A DNA stretch of 64,000 nucleotides from Muscardinus avellanarius (Eukaryota; Chordata; Mammalia; Rodentia; Gliridae). Location: assembly GCA_963383645.1 (NCBI GenBank), contig OY726559.1, forward strand, positions 124,526,221 to 124,590,220. The letters run 5' to 3'. Positions 1 through 10,195 of the stretch are shown here, piece by piece. Each line of letters starts with the position of its first letter. Within the stretch, counting starts at the first letter, position 1. The position numbers and the translations under genes are program-made. A model generated the notes under the pieces. That model was not told the origin of the DNA and searched no databases. It saw nothing but the letters and a program-made list of their open reading frames with translations.

Positions 1-1165
1 TCTCAAAGTGATACACTCAGCCCTAGACCTTCAAGATAACCATTACTCTTCTAAATTCCATCTTCACCTCCGCCATTCCCCTCTCACCCAGGACATGGTT
101 CTTAGCTCTTTTCAATTTCCTTTGGTACAAATAGGGGATTCAAACCTATGAAGACCCCAAGAGCCTAGTCCTGAGACCAGAACCTAAGGTCAAAACTAAA
201 TGTTCTCTTAATAGATTAATAGAGCCAACCATTGTATTCTAATTGCAATCACTCAGTGGTTATAATTTCATTCGGATCGCTTAAAGCAGCAAGGAAAGTT
301 CAGAGTACAACAACAAAATGTTGCAGATGTTCATGACATACACTGCATGGAAATTATGGAAAGATACTGGAATATAGATATATCATGTCCACCTTCTGCC
401 ATTGTCCTTTATAGGAAGGAGGAATCTGTAATTATTAAAGATTTCACTGACCAGACATTTTTTAAAACATGGTTAAGTCCCATTCATTATCAAAATGTTC
501 ATTTCAGACCACTTTTAACTATTCACGAAATCACCATATCCTGGAAGTATACCTAGCCTATTTTAGAAGCTATAAAATAAAAATTTATAATATCCCTAGA
601 GCTTAAAACTTTTTAAAAAGCCAATTAATCATGGGTTTTCCCTACTTTGTTAGTATGATTGGTGAGGTCTTTTTGAATTTCACTGGAAATTATTAGAATG
701 AATAATGGCAGAAATGCAAATTAAGTTCACCAAGTCAAACAAAATACTAAACACAAAGGTTACAGAACTTTAAAATACTAAAGACAGCAAGGAGCCAAGG
801 TGAAAGATTTGGTAGGAATTCCATTAATACTCTGCCAATTGTGGGGCAAGGTAGACATGTATTAAACTGGATTTTATTCTTCCGGTCTTCACACTATTAA
901 GGATCATTATGCAACTTGACTTTGTACTTTTTTCGGAAGCAATAAAGAACTATTCTCACTTTCTCGTCAGCTTGAGCCGAATCGTGAGGGTTACAAGTTA
1001 TCCAGAGCCTGGCAACAGTAACTTTTCTTCCTTGACCCAAGACGGCAGAGTGCCAGAGGGAAATAGCAAAGAGTAGCACTATATAAACAGGGCAAGTGGC
1101 ACAAGAGCAGAGGCAAGTTATATAACCAAAATATATTTTAAAATATGTTCATAACTCGTAACAAC
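1..1165 (-). other. SLTM: SLTM intron 2 (partial)
   Basis: This sequence lies downstream of exon 2 on the minus strand and runs off the left edge of the window. It begins at the GT donor at 1165-1164. I see no further SLTM exon in it and no full SINE. It is AT-rich, unlike the SINE-packed DNA to the right. A 60-codon minus-strand reading frame at 897-1079 matches nothing I recognise. Confidence 0.75.
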
Positions 1166-1253
1166 CTTTGCCTTTGGTTGGTTTCTTGTTTGGAGTATCA
1201 GTTGAAACAGTTAATTCAATATTATCTGGATCGCCTCCTTCCTCTTCAATAGC
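1166..1253 (-). CDS. SLTM: SLTM exon 2 (acidic region after the SAP domain)
   Basis: The 88-nt exon continues the SLTM frame directly from exon 1. Read on the minus strand it begins AIEEEGGDPDNIEL and ends ...KKPTKGK plus one base of the next codon. It is bounded by a pyrimidine-rich tract and TAG acceptor (just above 1253) and an AAAG|GTTGT donor at 1166/1165, so the downstream junction is phase 1. The AI-EEEGGDPD-IE segment follows the SAP domain in SLTM and has a looser counterpart in SAFB (AIEDEGGNPDEIE). The sequence matches human SLTM, as remembered, almost residue for residue. SLTM is a nuclear RNA-binding and chromatin-associated protein. Later exons, including the RRM, lie left of the window. 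Confidence 0.93.
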
Positions 1254-1885
1254 CTACATTAGAAAGAGAAGTTAATATGCTACACAATCTATCTAAACTT
1301 ATTTTATAAAAACGAAATGAAAAAATAATTAGCAAGCCTCAAGACATTAGAATTGCCAGCTATTCCGTAAACCGACTTCAGAGAGGAGTCATTACACTAC
1401 ACAAAAGAGCGAGGGAAACTTTCTGGGGGAGATATCATTAGGTATCAAAATCGCGTGGCGTTTTGGCTCGACCGAGCCGATAATTAAATATCACAAATCA
1501 TCATACTGAGCACAGATCTCAATACACTCGACTGCAGAGGCGTCTCTAGCTACTCCAGGAAATCACTACAATTAGAGTCCCTAATGTCGCCTGCAGCGCA
1601 GACCTCCGGCTCCTCTCTCCCACGACTCCAACGTAAACCGGCAGCTAAGCAGGGATGAACAGACGATCACGCCGACGCCGACACCGGAGCCAGCGGAGCG
1701 CAGGACCCCGGCCCCGGCACCCCCGCCCGGGAGGCGGCGGCTGGCAGGTTAAACGGCAACTTCGCCAAGTCCCCGGGCGGCCGGCGGCGCTCGCGTGGCC
1801 CAGGCCGAGCCGCGGGCGGCGGGGCGGGCTCGGCGGCCCCAGCCCCGGCGCGGCCTAGGCCGCCTCCCGCCCTCGCCGGGCTCAC
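1254..1885 (-). other. SLTM: SLTM intron 1
   Basis: This 632-nt intron lies between the CAG|GTGAGC donor of exon 1 and the TAG acceptor of exon 2. Its 5' half (about 1600-1885) is still CpG island and very GC-rich; its 3' half is AT-rich. I saw no SINE inside it. Proline- and arginine-rich frames in the GC-rich part are composition artefacts. Confidence 0.85.
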
Positions 1886-2047
1886 CTGCTTCAGGCGGGA
1901 CACCAGCACCGTCTTGACGCCGGTCACGTCCAGGTTCCGCCGCTTCAGCTCGCCCTTGAGGTCGATGACGCGCAGATCCGCGATCCTCTTGCCTTCCGCC
2001 GGGCCCGCGGCGGCCCCGGCTGCCACAGCGCCGGTCGCGGCAGCCAT
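1886..2047 (-). CDS. SLTM: SLTM exon 1 with start codon and SAP domain
   Basis: This is the first coding exon of SAFB-like transcription modulator: 54 codons from ATG at 2047 to a CAG|GTGAGC donor at 1886/1885. The N-terminus reads [11 protein letters not shown] followed by an Ala/Gly stretch. The SAP (SAF-A/B, Acinus, PIAS) DNA-binding helix-extended-helix follows at about residues 22-54, with [20 protein letters not shown] and TVLVSRLKQ. Human SLTM, as remembered, differs at only a few positions; SAFB and SAFB2 start differently and carry RLSDLRVIDLRAELRKRN. SLTM acts in the nucleus as a repressor-like modulator of transcription and RNA processing. The start sits in a good context (AAG ATG G) that overlaps a YY1-like motif. 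Confidence 0.95.
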
Positions 2048-2050
2048 CTT
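2039..2050 (-). promoter_or_regulatory. YY1-like motif overlapping the SLTM start codon
   Basis: The minus strand reads AAGATGGCTGCC, close to the YY1 consensus AAGATGGCGGC. It overlaps the initiator ATG, a common position in TATA-less genes. Binding is inferred. Confidence 0.5.
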
Positions 2051-2160
2051 AGGAGCGCGGCGCGCCGCCGAGGCAGCGAGTGGGCCGCAGGGCGGCGGCG
2101 GCGGCGCCAACTTCCACCCAGACCCGGCGGCCGCGCCGCGCCGCGCTGCGCACAATGAGC

Positions 2161-2460
2161 GCCGCCCCGCCCCGCCCCGATCACGCCGCCCCGCCCCGCG
2201 CCGCTCGCCCCGCCCCGTCCCGCTCCGACTGGCCCCGCGCCGCTCGCCCCGCCCCGCCCCGATCACGCCGCCCCGCCCCGCGCCGCTCGCCCCGCCCCGC
2301 CCCGATCACGCCGCCCCGCCCCGCGCCGCTCGCCCCGCCCCGCCCCGATCACGCCGCCCCGCCCCGCGCCGCTCGCCCCGCCCCGATCACCCAGCCCCGC
2401 CCCGCGCCACTCGCCCCGCCCCGCCCCGCGCCGCTCGCCCCGCCCCTATTACGTCGCCCC
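2161..2460. repeat. SLTM: GC-box minisatellite, 43-bp unit, in the SLTM promoter
   Basis: GATCAC recurs at 2179, 2261, 2304, 2347 and 2385. Spacing is 43 bp for the central copies and 38 bp for the last, which lost one CGCCC block. Each unit carries several CCCCGCCCCG (GGGGCGGGGC) Sp/KLF boxes, giving more than a dozen in 300 bp. The G-rich strand is the SLTM sense strand and could form G-quadruplexes. Confidence 0.85.
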
Positions 2461-2486
2461 GCCCCGCGCCGCCCGCCGCCCGCCGC

Positions 2487-2498
2487 CGCGCGTGCGCA
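2487..2498 (-). promoter_or_regulatory. NRF1 consensus site
   Basis: The minus strand reads TGCGCACGCGCG, a full match to the NRF1 consensus YGCGCAYGCGCR. It lies about 440 bp upstream of the SLTM ATG, inside the CpG island. Confidence 0.55.
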
Positions 2499-2664
2499 CT
2501 GGCCGCCGCCGCCAACCGCCCAACGTCCGCCGCCCGGGCTCGCGGGCCCCTTGGGGAGAGCGGCGCCGGGTCCGCGCAGCCCGAGTTCACCGCCCAAGGC
2601 CCGGAGGAACCCCGGGGCTCTGAGTCCCGAGAGAGAATGGGGGCTAGGGTTGAGCCCGGAGGCG

Positions 2665-3022
2665 CCCCACCTCCAGGTTACACCCCAGCCCGCTTTTATC
2701 TTATTTGGAAACGGTCTCCCCGAGTTGCGGAGGGCGGAGGCTCGTGATCCCGGGACCCGGGAGGCTGACAGGACAAGCCTCCGCTCCTGCGGGAGGCCTT
2801 CCGCAGCCCGGACCCGCCTCGAAGACGGGGAGCCGGGCAGGCGGCGACGCCTCGGTCCCCGCGCTCGCGGGGCTGAGACGGGAGGCTCGCCAGGTTCGAA
2901 GCCAGCCTCGAACTGAGCGGGGCTCTCAGCACTCAGTGAGACCCTGTGTCCAAATAAGTGTAAAATAGGGTTGGGAGTATATCACGGAGGTAGAAAAGCC
3001 CCTGGGTACCACCCTCAGTATA
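2665..3022. repeat. Decayed type C SINEs at the promoter edge
   Basis: 2665-2735 is a minus-strand remnant (dID end, then CTTATTTGGAAACGG and GAGTTGCGGAGGGC). 2872-3022 is a plus-strand 5'-truncated copy with GGTTCGAAGCCAGCCT and GGGAGTATATCACGGAGG. About 2736-2870 between them is GC-rich promoter shoulder. Confidence 0.65.
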
Positions 3023-3041
3023 GTAATAATAATAATAATAT

Positions 3042-3341
3042 AGGGCTGGAGCCAGGCCTGTTAGCACACACTTGTTATTCCAATACTTGAGAGACTGAGA
3101 CAGGAGAATCGGAGCCTCTAGGTTATAAGGCTCTAGCAACTTAAGGGGACCCTATTTCCAAATAAAGGATTAAAAATGAGGCTGGTCTCCTGGGTTCAAT
3201 CCCAATACCGAAAGGAAAAAAAAAAAAAGGCTGGGAGTTTAGCTCGGAAACAAGTTGCCGGGGCTGGCTTCGAACCTGAGATCCTCCTTCCTCAACTTCC
3301 CAAGTACTAGGATTACAAACGTGCTCCGCCCCGCCCGACTT
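3042..3341. repeat. Old SINE (+) plus dID start and minus left monomer
   Basis: 3042-3218 is a diverged plus copy. 3229-3250 is the start of a dID on plus. It runs directly into a minus left monomer (3258-3341, GGCTTCGAACC...GGATTACAAACGTG), a junction without a clean tail. Confidence 0.6.
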
Positions 3342-3830
3342 AGTCCAGTCATTTACAGGGCAGCCCCAGGGCGATGCGTCCCACTGGCTGTCCCTGTGAA
3401 AATGTTATGCCTTTGCCCCGATGTCTACTCTATTCCAGGGCTGCCCTGGTTACCTTGAAAAACAAAAACTTTTATTGGCCTCGGTTTGCCATCCACCCCG
3501 GTGGACCTGAAGCTCAGCGCGAAATAATTCACTGAATGACGGAATGAGTTTATAAGTACTTGTTGCCATTATCCTAAACCATGTTCACTGTTGTGTCCCC
3601 AGAATTTGGGATTCCAAGAACAGTGGCCATCTTCTTATGGAGGACTGGCCCATACAAATGAGAAAAAGTTCCTGATCATGATTTTAGCCAATATTACTTA
3701 ACTACCAAATTATAAACATTTATGGAATAAAACTATCAATTCTGTAAAGTCTGTATGATGCACAATTGACTAGACTGCCATTTTCTGGTGTCCTCTGCTC
3801 CACCATTTCCTGGTTCTAAAACTGAAATCA
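3342..3830. other. Unique intergenic sequence
   Basis: About 490 bp without a recognised repeat or plausible exon. Confidence 0.5.
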
Positions 3831-3832
3831 AC

Positions 3833-4400
3833 TGCCTAGCCTGGTGGTACACGATTGTAAATCCAGTACCTAGAGACAGGAGGATCTCAGGTTTGCAGCC
3901 AGCCTCAGCTACTTAGTAAGGCCCTCCACAACTTAATGAGACTGTTTCAAAATTATTAATAATAATAAATATATATAATAATAATAAATATAATAAATAA
4001 TAATGGGGATTGAACCCAAGGGAATTCTACCTTTGGGCTACACCCCCAGCCCAATTTTATTTCTTATTTGGAAACAATCTTGCTAGTTTGATGAGTCTTA
4101 CTACTTGCCGAGGCTGTCCCCAAACCTATGATCTTCCTGTTTCAGCCTCCCAAGTGCAAAAATTATAGGCCCATGCCCCACTATAAAATTTTAAAATTCA
4201 GAGCCAGGCGTGGTGGCGCACGCTTGTAATCCCAGCACTCAGGAAGCTGAGACTGAAGGATCGTGGTTCGGGGACAGCCTCAGCTACTTAGTGTGGCCCT
4301 CTGCAACTTAGTGAGACCCTGTTTCAAAATAAAGAATAAAAAATAGGGCAGGAGGTGTGGCTCAGGGGTCGAATGCCCCTGAGTTCCATCCCCAGACCAG
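3833..4400. repeat. Three SINEs: old +, old -, type A2 +
   Basis: 3833-4000 is plus with an AAT/ATA-rich tail. 4003-4183 is minus. 4202-4400 is a full plus A2 copy (GCCAGGCGTGGTGGCGCACG ... CCCCAGACC) with an AAAAAG tail. Confidence 0.8.
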
Positions 4401-4990
4401 AAAAAAAGAAAAAAAGAAAAAAAATTTTAAATTCAAACTCTGTAGACATCTTCTGGCCCAAATTCTCTCCTCCTTCCCCTGGCTCTCTTGCTCTTTCTTG
4501 ATGGAGCCAGCCGGCAAAAGTACAGGTTCTGAAGAAAGGCGTAAGGATGAAAGAATATAACTCTAAGAATTTAATTCAAAGGACATTTAATTCTAGCATG
4601 GAAGATCGCTAGTCCACTCCTGGGTCGATATCTTTACTGGCCGATCACCGGGTTTATTTTCTTGTGGTCATTTATACAGTTTCTAGCTTCAGGTTACCCC
4701 GGGATACAAGAAAGACAAGTCCAAAGTTCGGGGAGGTCAAACAATACCCTGGTGCAACACAACACAAACCTCATCTTAGCTCTGACAGAACAATGGCATC
4801 ATTAGTTCTGAGAGAGTCTTAATTACTTTGAAACCTCCATGACCCCAAACCTTGTTGACTCTGGGCGAAAGGATAGTCAGAAGTATTCTTTTAGTAAAGA
4901 TAAGGGGAAGACCTTAATGGCTCCCCACACTTTCTCTTCTTCTTTTTTTTTTTTTTTTCACTCCTTACACCCTCTGTGGATACTTATCAT
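4401..4990. other. Unique intergenic sequence ending in a T tract
   Basis: No recognised gene or repeat to about 4930, where a pyrimidine tract leads into the next SINE. Confidence 0.45.
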
Positions 4991-4992
4991 TT

Positions 4993-5361
4993 TTGCAGTA
5001 CCAGGGATGGAACCCTGGGGCATTGTACCTCTGACCTACACCCCCAGCCCTATTTTTAGTCTTTTTAAAATTTTATTTATTGCCGAGCATGGTGGCGCAC
5101 GCTTGTAATCCCTGTGCTTGGGAGGCAGAGACAGGAGGATCGCACAGATTCGAAGCCAGCCGCGTTGGCTTAGGAGACCCTGTTTCCAAAAAATAAAATA
5201 GGTCTGGGAGTGTAGCCCGGAGGTAGAAGGGCTTCCAGGAACCCCAGTACCACCAAAAAATAAAAATAAAAATAAATAAATAAATTTTATTTATTTATTT
5301 TGCAGTACCTGGGATGGAACTCTGGGGCACTATACCTTGGAGCTACGCCCCCAGCCCTAAA
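4993..5361. repeat. Type B SINE (+) between two minus dID monomers
   Basis: 4993-5060 and 5300-5361 are minus dIDs (GCAGTACC(A/T)GGGATGGAAC). 5082-5252 is a full plus type B copy followed by (AAAT)n. Confidence 0.75.
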
Positions 5362-5394
5362 GTCTTATTTTTATTTTTATTATTTTATTATATA

Positions 5395-5427
5395 TATTTT
5401 ATTATATATATTTTATTATATATATTT

Positions 5428-5466
<39 letters not shown>
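5395..5466. repeat. (TA)n microsatellite on a SINE tail
   Basis: TTTTATTATATA units pass into a pure TA run that ends at the 3' end of the minus SINE starting at 5470. Confidence 0.9.
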
Positions 5467-5469
<3 letters not shown>

Positions 5470-5470
<1 letters not shown>

Positions 5471-5940
5471 GCAGTACCGGAGATTGGAACCCAGGGGCAT
5501 TCTACCTCCAAGAGACACCCCTAGCCCTATTTTTTTAAAATTATTTCTAATTTCAAAACAGGGTCTCAGTTGCACAGGGCCTTGCTTAGTAGCTGAGGCT
5601 GTCCGGGAACAGCGATCCTCCTGTCTCAGCCTTCCAAATGCTGGGGTTACAAGCATGAGTCACCATGTTCAGTTAAGCCTTTTTATTTTTGAAACAGGGT
5701 CTCACTGAGTTGCAAAGGGTCTCGCCGAGTAGCAGGGGCTGTCTGCAAACCACAATCCTCTGGGATCCAGCTCCCTAATGCTAGGATTACAAACGTGGGC
5801 ACCACGCCCTGCCGAGACTTTATTATTTTTAAAAGAGGGCTCACTCGGTTTCTGAGTCTCACTAAATTGCTGAAGCTGGTCTCCAACCTGTCTTAGCCTC
5901 CCAAGCACTGGGATTAAAGGCTGTGCCCCACTGAACATGC
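5470..5940 (-). repeat. One full and two left-monomer-only SINEs
   Basis: 5470-5675 is a full type A copy. 5690-5813 and 5836-5940 are left monomers lacking the dID, consistent with internal priming at the A-rich linker or loss of the dID. Confidence 0.75.
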
Positions 5941-5970
5941 ACACACTGTGTGTGGGGGGCGGGGGGGGGG

Positions 5971-6247
5971 GTACTGGGGATTTGAACCTAATGGCATTCT
6001 ACCTCTGAACTACATCCTAACCCTATGTTTGTTTGTTTGTTTGTTTGTTTGTTTGTTGCGGGTCTGGGGATGGACCCCAGGGGCATTTGAGCTCCGAGCT
6101 ACACCCCCTGCCCTATTTTTTTTTATTTTGAAACAGGGTCTCACTAAGTTGCAAAGGGCCTCAGTAGCTGAGGCTGACCGTAACCGCGACCCTCCTGTTT
6201 CAGCCTCCCAAATATTGGGATTACAAGCATGGGCCACCATGCCCGGC
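5971..6247 (-). repeat. dID, (GTTT)n and a type A2 SINE
   Basis: dID at 5971-6027, a (GTTT)n tract at 6028-6057, then an A2 copy at 6058-6247 ending CACCATGCCCGGC. Confidence 0.8.
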
Positions 6248-6283
6248 TTGTTTTATTTTTTATTTGTTTATTTACTTATTTTC

Positions 6284-6830
6284 TTTTTGTACTGGGGGTG
6301 GAAGCCAGGGGGTTTTCTACCTCCTGGCTATACTCCCAGACCTATTTTTATACTTTCTTTGGAAACAGGGTCTCACTAAATTGCTGAGAGCCTAAGTAGC
6401 TGAGGCTGGCTTTGAACCTGTACTATCCTCTTGTCTCAGCCTCCCAAGTGCTGGGATTACAAGCGTGCACCACCACACCCAGCTCAAACAGGGTCTTGCT
6501 AGACTGCTAAGAATCTCACAATACTGTTGAGACTGCTGTAGACACAGAGGGGTTATAAGAACCCAAACAACAGTATACTTAAAGGGAATAGATTTTCATT
6601 TGGTTGTCTCCTCTTTTTTCTTTTCTTTTTGTACTGGGTATGGAACCCTGGGGCTTTCTACCTCTGGTCTACACTTCCTGACCTATTTTTTTATTCTATT
6701 TGGAAAAAGGGTTTCATTAAATTGCAGAGAGCCTCACTAAGTAGCTGAGGCTGGCTTCAAATCTGCGCAGTCCTCCTGTCTCAGCCTCCAAGTACTGGGA
6801 TTATAAGCGTGTGCCACTACTCCCAGCTGG
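6284..6830 (-). repeat. Two type C SINEs
   Basis: 6284-6483 and 6633-6830 are both full length with GGGGxTTTTCTACCTC-like right monomers. About 150 bp of unassigned sequence separates them. Confidence 0.8.
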
Positions 6831-6905
6831 TTGACTCCTTTTAAGACAACTAAACAACAACAACAACAAACTAATAAAGGAGTTTCTTGTTGTTATTATT
6901 GTTTT

Positions 6906-7285
6906 AATGGTACTAAGGCATTCTACCTCTGAGTTATACCCCTATCCCTTTTGGGTTTTTATTTTTTATATATTTATTTATTGTGGGTCTGGTGATGGAA
7001 CCCAGGGGGATCCAACCTCCGAACCACACCACACCACACCCCCCACTCTATTTTTTTTCTTTATTTTGACACAGGGTCTCACTAAGTTGTGGAGGGCCTC
7101 ACTAAGTAGATAAGGCTGTCTGAAAACCGGGATCCTCCGGTCTCAGCCTCCCAAATCCTAGGATTACAAACATGCACCACCACGCCCGGCTGGTTTTTTT
7201 GTTTTGAAAGAGAATAAAAAATAGGGCTGGGAGTGTAGCTCAGAGGTGGAATGTCCCTCGCTTCCATCCTCAATACCACACACAC
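6906..7285. repeat. dID (-), type A2 SINE (-) and dID (+)
   Basis: dID fragment at 6906-6955, A2 at 6980-7193 with a CACACCACACCACACC slippage run in its right monomer, then a plus dID at 7219-7285 ending in a short CA tail. Confidence 0.75.
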
Positions 7286-7357
7286 ACAAAAAAGTCAAGT
7301 ATTTAGGAAGAAAACTAATAAATACGTAGAAGATTCTACATAGAAAACTGCAAGACT

Positions 7358-7531
7358 GCCGGGCCTGGTGGCGCACGCTTGTAATCCCCACGCTTGGGAG
7401 GTGGAGACAGGAAGATCTCGCAGGTTCGAAGCCAGCCTTGCTGGCTTAAGAGACCCTGTTTCCAAATAAAAAATATAAAATAGGTCTGGGAGGGTAGCCC
7501 AGAGGTAGAAGGGTTTCCAGGAACCCCAGTA

Positions 7532-7585
<54 letters not shown>
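7358..7585 (+). repeat. Type B SINE with (CA)n tail in L1
   Basis: Full B copy (7358-7532) whose CCAGTACCACAC end passes into a (CA)n run to 7585. It is flanked by a perfect 12-nt duplication AACTGCAAGACT (7346-7357 and 7586-7597). Confidence 0.9.
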
Positions 7586-7587
<2 letters not shown>

Positions 7588-8137
7588 CTGCAAGACTTTG
7601 TTGGGAGAATTTAAGAAGACTTAAATAATCCAGCTCATACATTCAAAAAACTCAATATTGTAAAGAGATCACTTCATCCTAAATTGATTTATTTACTCAA
7701 TAAAATTCCAATCAAAATACTATTTTGGGGGGTAAACTAGAAAAATTCCTTCAAATTTCATGTGGGATGCAAATGACTAAGAATAATTAAAAAAATTTTT
7801 TTAAAATTTATTAGGTGCTAGGGATTAAGCCCAGGACTTCACACATTTGAAAAAGGAAAACAAGGTACCAGTACGTCTATGATACACTGAGGATTATTTT
7901 AAAGTGTAGAGGCAACAAACCAGTGGTATAAAACTGAGGGACCCAAAACAGATCAGATCTATGTGCTTGTTTTGGGACCAAACTGGCACTCTGGAGCAGT
8001 GATGTGAGGATAGGATTTTCAATAAATTACCCTGTAATTGCTGTTTTATAACAACACCCAAAAAATCAATTACATGTGGATTATACATCTGAATATGTAG
8101 GCTAAATTATAATGTTTTTAGAAAATTATCATGCAAA

Positions 8138-8318
8138 CTGGGCGTGGTGGCGCACGCTTGTAATCCCGTGCTTGGGAGGCAGAGACAAGAGGATCCTGCA
8201 GGTTCAAAGTCAGCCGCACTGGCTTAAGAGACCCTGTTTCCATATAAAAATATAAAAATAGGTCTGGGAGTGTAGCCCAGAGGTAGAAGGGTTTCCAGGA
8301 ATCCCAGTACCACAAAAA

Positions 8319-8349
<31 letters not shown>

Positions 8350-8450
8350 GGCAGGGGGTGCAACTCGGAGGTGGAATGCCCCTGGGTTCCATCCCCAGAC
8401 CCGCAAAAAAATAGAAAGAAAAGAAAGAAAGAAAGAAGGAAAGAAAGAGA
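8138..8450 (+). repeat. Chimeric trimer: type B SINE plus type A2 dID
   Basis: A complete type B dimer is followed by (AAAT)n, then a separate A2 dID at 8350-8405 and a GAAA-rich tail. A single perfect 18-nt duplication, AGAAAATTATCATGCAAA (8120-8137 and 8451-8468), encloses the whole unit. This suggests one insertion of a chimera. Confidence 0.8.
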
Positions 8451-8566
8451 AGAAAATTATCATGCAAAGAACATGTGAGTGCATCATGCAAAGAAATGTC
8501 TCAATGTGTAAATGCAAAATGGAAAGTATAAATAGGAAAATATTCCAGGTCAGATGTGAGCAGTCA

Positions 8567-8741
8567 GGTATGGTAGCTGTACCTATAAACCCAGTACTTG
8601 GGAAGCTGAGACAAGGAGGCTCTCAGGCCTTAGCAACGAAGCAAGGCTGTCGACAACTTAGCGAAACCTTATTTCCAAATGAGAAATAAAAGGGGCTGAG
8701 CATATAGCTTGAAGATAGACTGCCCTTGAGTCCAATCCCTA

Positions 8742-8788
<47 letters not shown>
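8567..8788 (+). repeat. Diverged SINE with (CA)n tail
   Basis: Old copy at 8567-8743, then pure (AC)n at 8744-8788 starting directly at its 3' end. Confidence 0.8.
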
Positions 8789-8790
<2 letters not shown>

Positions 8791-9055
8791 TTTAAGCAGA
8801 GTATACACAGTAAACCATGAACCAAGGAATCCAGCAGGCAAGGACATTACTACCTTAATGCTCTACATTTTTAGGGCACACGGACACTGCTGTGATTTCC
8901 TGAACCAGGATTCCCCCCAACATGGTCCCACAAAGAAGAATTCTTTAGAATTCACTGTTGAATACTAGCTTGCTTTTCTATTGAGCTAAGTTACGTGAGG
9001 GAGGAGTAAATCAGTCCTTAGGTTTGTCTTCTCAAAGATAACATTAGAAGAATAT
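8789..9055. other. Unassigned sequence
   Basis: About 270 bp with no recognised gene or repeat. Confidence 0.4.
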
Positions 9056-9740
9056 TGCCCGCACTTGGGAGGCTGAGCCAGGAGGATCGCACAGGTTCAA
9101 AGCCAGCCTCAGCTATTTAGTGAGGCTCTCAGCAACTTAGTGGGACTCTGTTTCCAAATAAAAATATATATCAAAAAATAGGTCTGGGAATATATCCTGC
9201 AGGTAGAAAGCCTCTGGGTTCCACCCTCAGTACCACAAAAAAAGAAAAAAATATATATATTATATTTTTATATATATAATTTATATATATTATATATATA
9301 AATATAAAATGCTACCTTAAAATTAGAATTTCTGAGCCAGGTATGGTGGCGCACGCTTGTAATCCTGTGCTTGGGAGGCAGAGACAGGAGGATCGCTCAG
9401 GTTCAAAGCCAGCTGCACTGGCTTTAGAGACCCTGTTTCCAAATAAAAAAGTATAAAATATGTCTGGGAGTGTAGCCCTGAGGTAGAAGGGTTTCCAGGA
9501 ACCCCAGTACCACCAAAAAAAAAAAAAAAAAAAATTAGAATCTCTGAGCCAGAAGTGGTGGTACACGCTTGTAATCCCAGAGCTTGGGAGATAGAAGGAT
9601 TGCACAGGTTCAAAGCCAGCCTCAGCTACTTAGGCTCTCAGCAATTTAGTGAGACCCTGTTTCTAAATAAAGTATAAAATAAGTCTGAGAGTATATCCTA
9701 GAGGTAGACATGCCTCTGGGTTCCACCCCCAGTACCACCA
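9056..9740 (+). repeat. Three SINEs in tandem: C, B, C
   Basis: 9056-9238 is C, 5'-truncated and followed by a TATATA-rich tail. 9334-9518 is B with an A20-like tail. 9545-9740 is C. The repeated AATTAGAATTTCTGAGCC / AATTAGAATCTCTGAGCC before the second and third copies suggests successive insertion at nearly the same target. Confidence 0.85.
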
Positions 9741-9791
9741 AAAATAAAAATAAATAAATAAAATGCCATTTTAAAAAATTAGAATTTCTGC

Positions 9792-10195
9792 CCAGGTGTG
9801 GTGGTGTATGCTTGTAATCCCAGCATTTGGGAGGCTGAGACAGGAGGATCATGGTTCGAGGCCAGACTCAGCTACTCAGTGAGACCCTGTTTCAAAATAA
9901 AGAATACAAAATAGGGCTGGAGTGGAGCTCAGAGGCAGAATGCCCCTGAGTTCCATCCCTGGTACCGCAAAAAAATAAAAACAATAAAAATAGAATTAGA
10001 CTTTCTGCTGGATGCAGTAGTACACAACTCTAATTCTAGTAACGGGAGTCTGAGACAGGAGGATTGCATTTTTGAAGACACCTTCAGCTACTTAGCAAAA
10101 ACCTCAATAATGTAACAAGACCCTCTTTCAAAGAACAAAAATAATAAAAAGGACTGGGGGTGTAGCGTGGAGGTAGAGTATGCCTGGGTTCAGCA
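9792..10195 (+). repeat. Type A SINE and an older SINE
   Basis: 9792-9972 is a type A copy. It again follows TTAGAATTTCTG and is followed by TTAGACTTTCTG, so it continues the series of insertions into one small target. 10008-10195 is an older copy. Confidence 0.8.

Larger units (their letters stand above)
1600..2900. promoter_or_regulatory. SLTM: CpG-island promoter of SLTM
   Basis: GC- and CpG-dense block covering SLTM exon 1, the start of intron 1 and about 850 bp upstream. There is no TATA box, as expected for a housekeeping promoter. It holds the GC-box minisatellite, an NRF1 consensus, a half-CRE (TTACGTCG at 2449-2456) and a YY1-like motif at the start codon. It is the only CpG island I see in the window. 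Its upstream shoulder (2665-3341) already contains decayed SINEs. Confidence 0.85.
7286..8566 (+). mobile_element. L1 fragment, C-terminal part of ORF2, split by SINEs
   Basis: Outside the SINEs, the text follows the mammalian L1 consensus for the 3' part of ORF2. Examples are the lead-in at 7290-7350, AATATTGTAAAGAGATCAC and CAATAAAATTCCAATCAAAA near 7650-7715, and GATTTTCAATAAATTACCCTG near 8015. A decayed dID-like patch sits near 7800-7850. The frame is destroyed. Confidence 0.7.

Noticed and set aside
1667..2266. 199-codon minus frame read as one exon
   Set aside because: Only 2047-1886 is SLTM coding. The rest reads through the GTGAGC donor and the upstream GC-rich leader.
2080..2916. 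Long proline/arginine-rich plus-strand frames over the CpG island
   Set aside because: They arise from CCCCGCC repeats in the minisatellite and lie antisense to SLTM; no splice or start context.
7295..7642. Cys-Val-rich 'proteins' (also at 31682, 43002 and 63417)
   Set aside because: They are translations of (CA)n/(GT)n arrays joined to SINE sequence.
8350..8405. tRNA gene-like sequence in right monomers (GGGTTCCATCCCC)
   Set aside because: These are ID-type tRNA-derived SINE monomers without a cloverleaf or anticodon arm.
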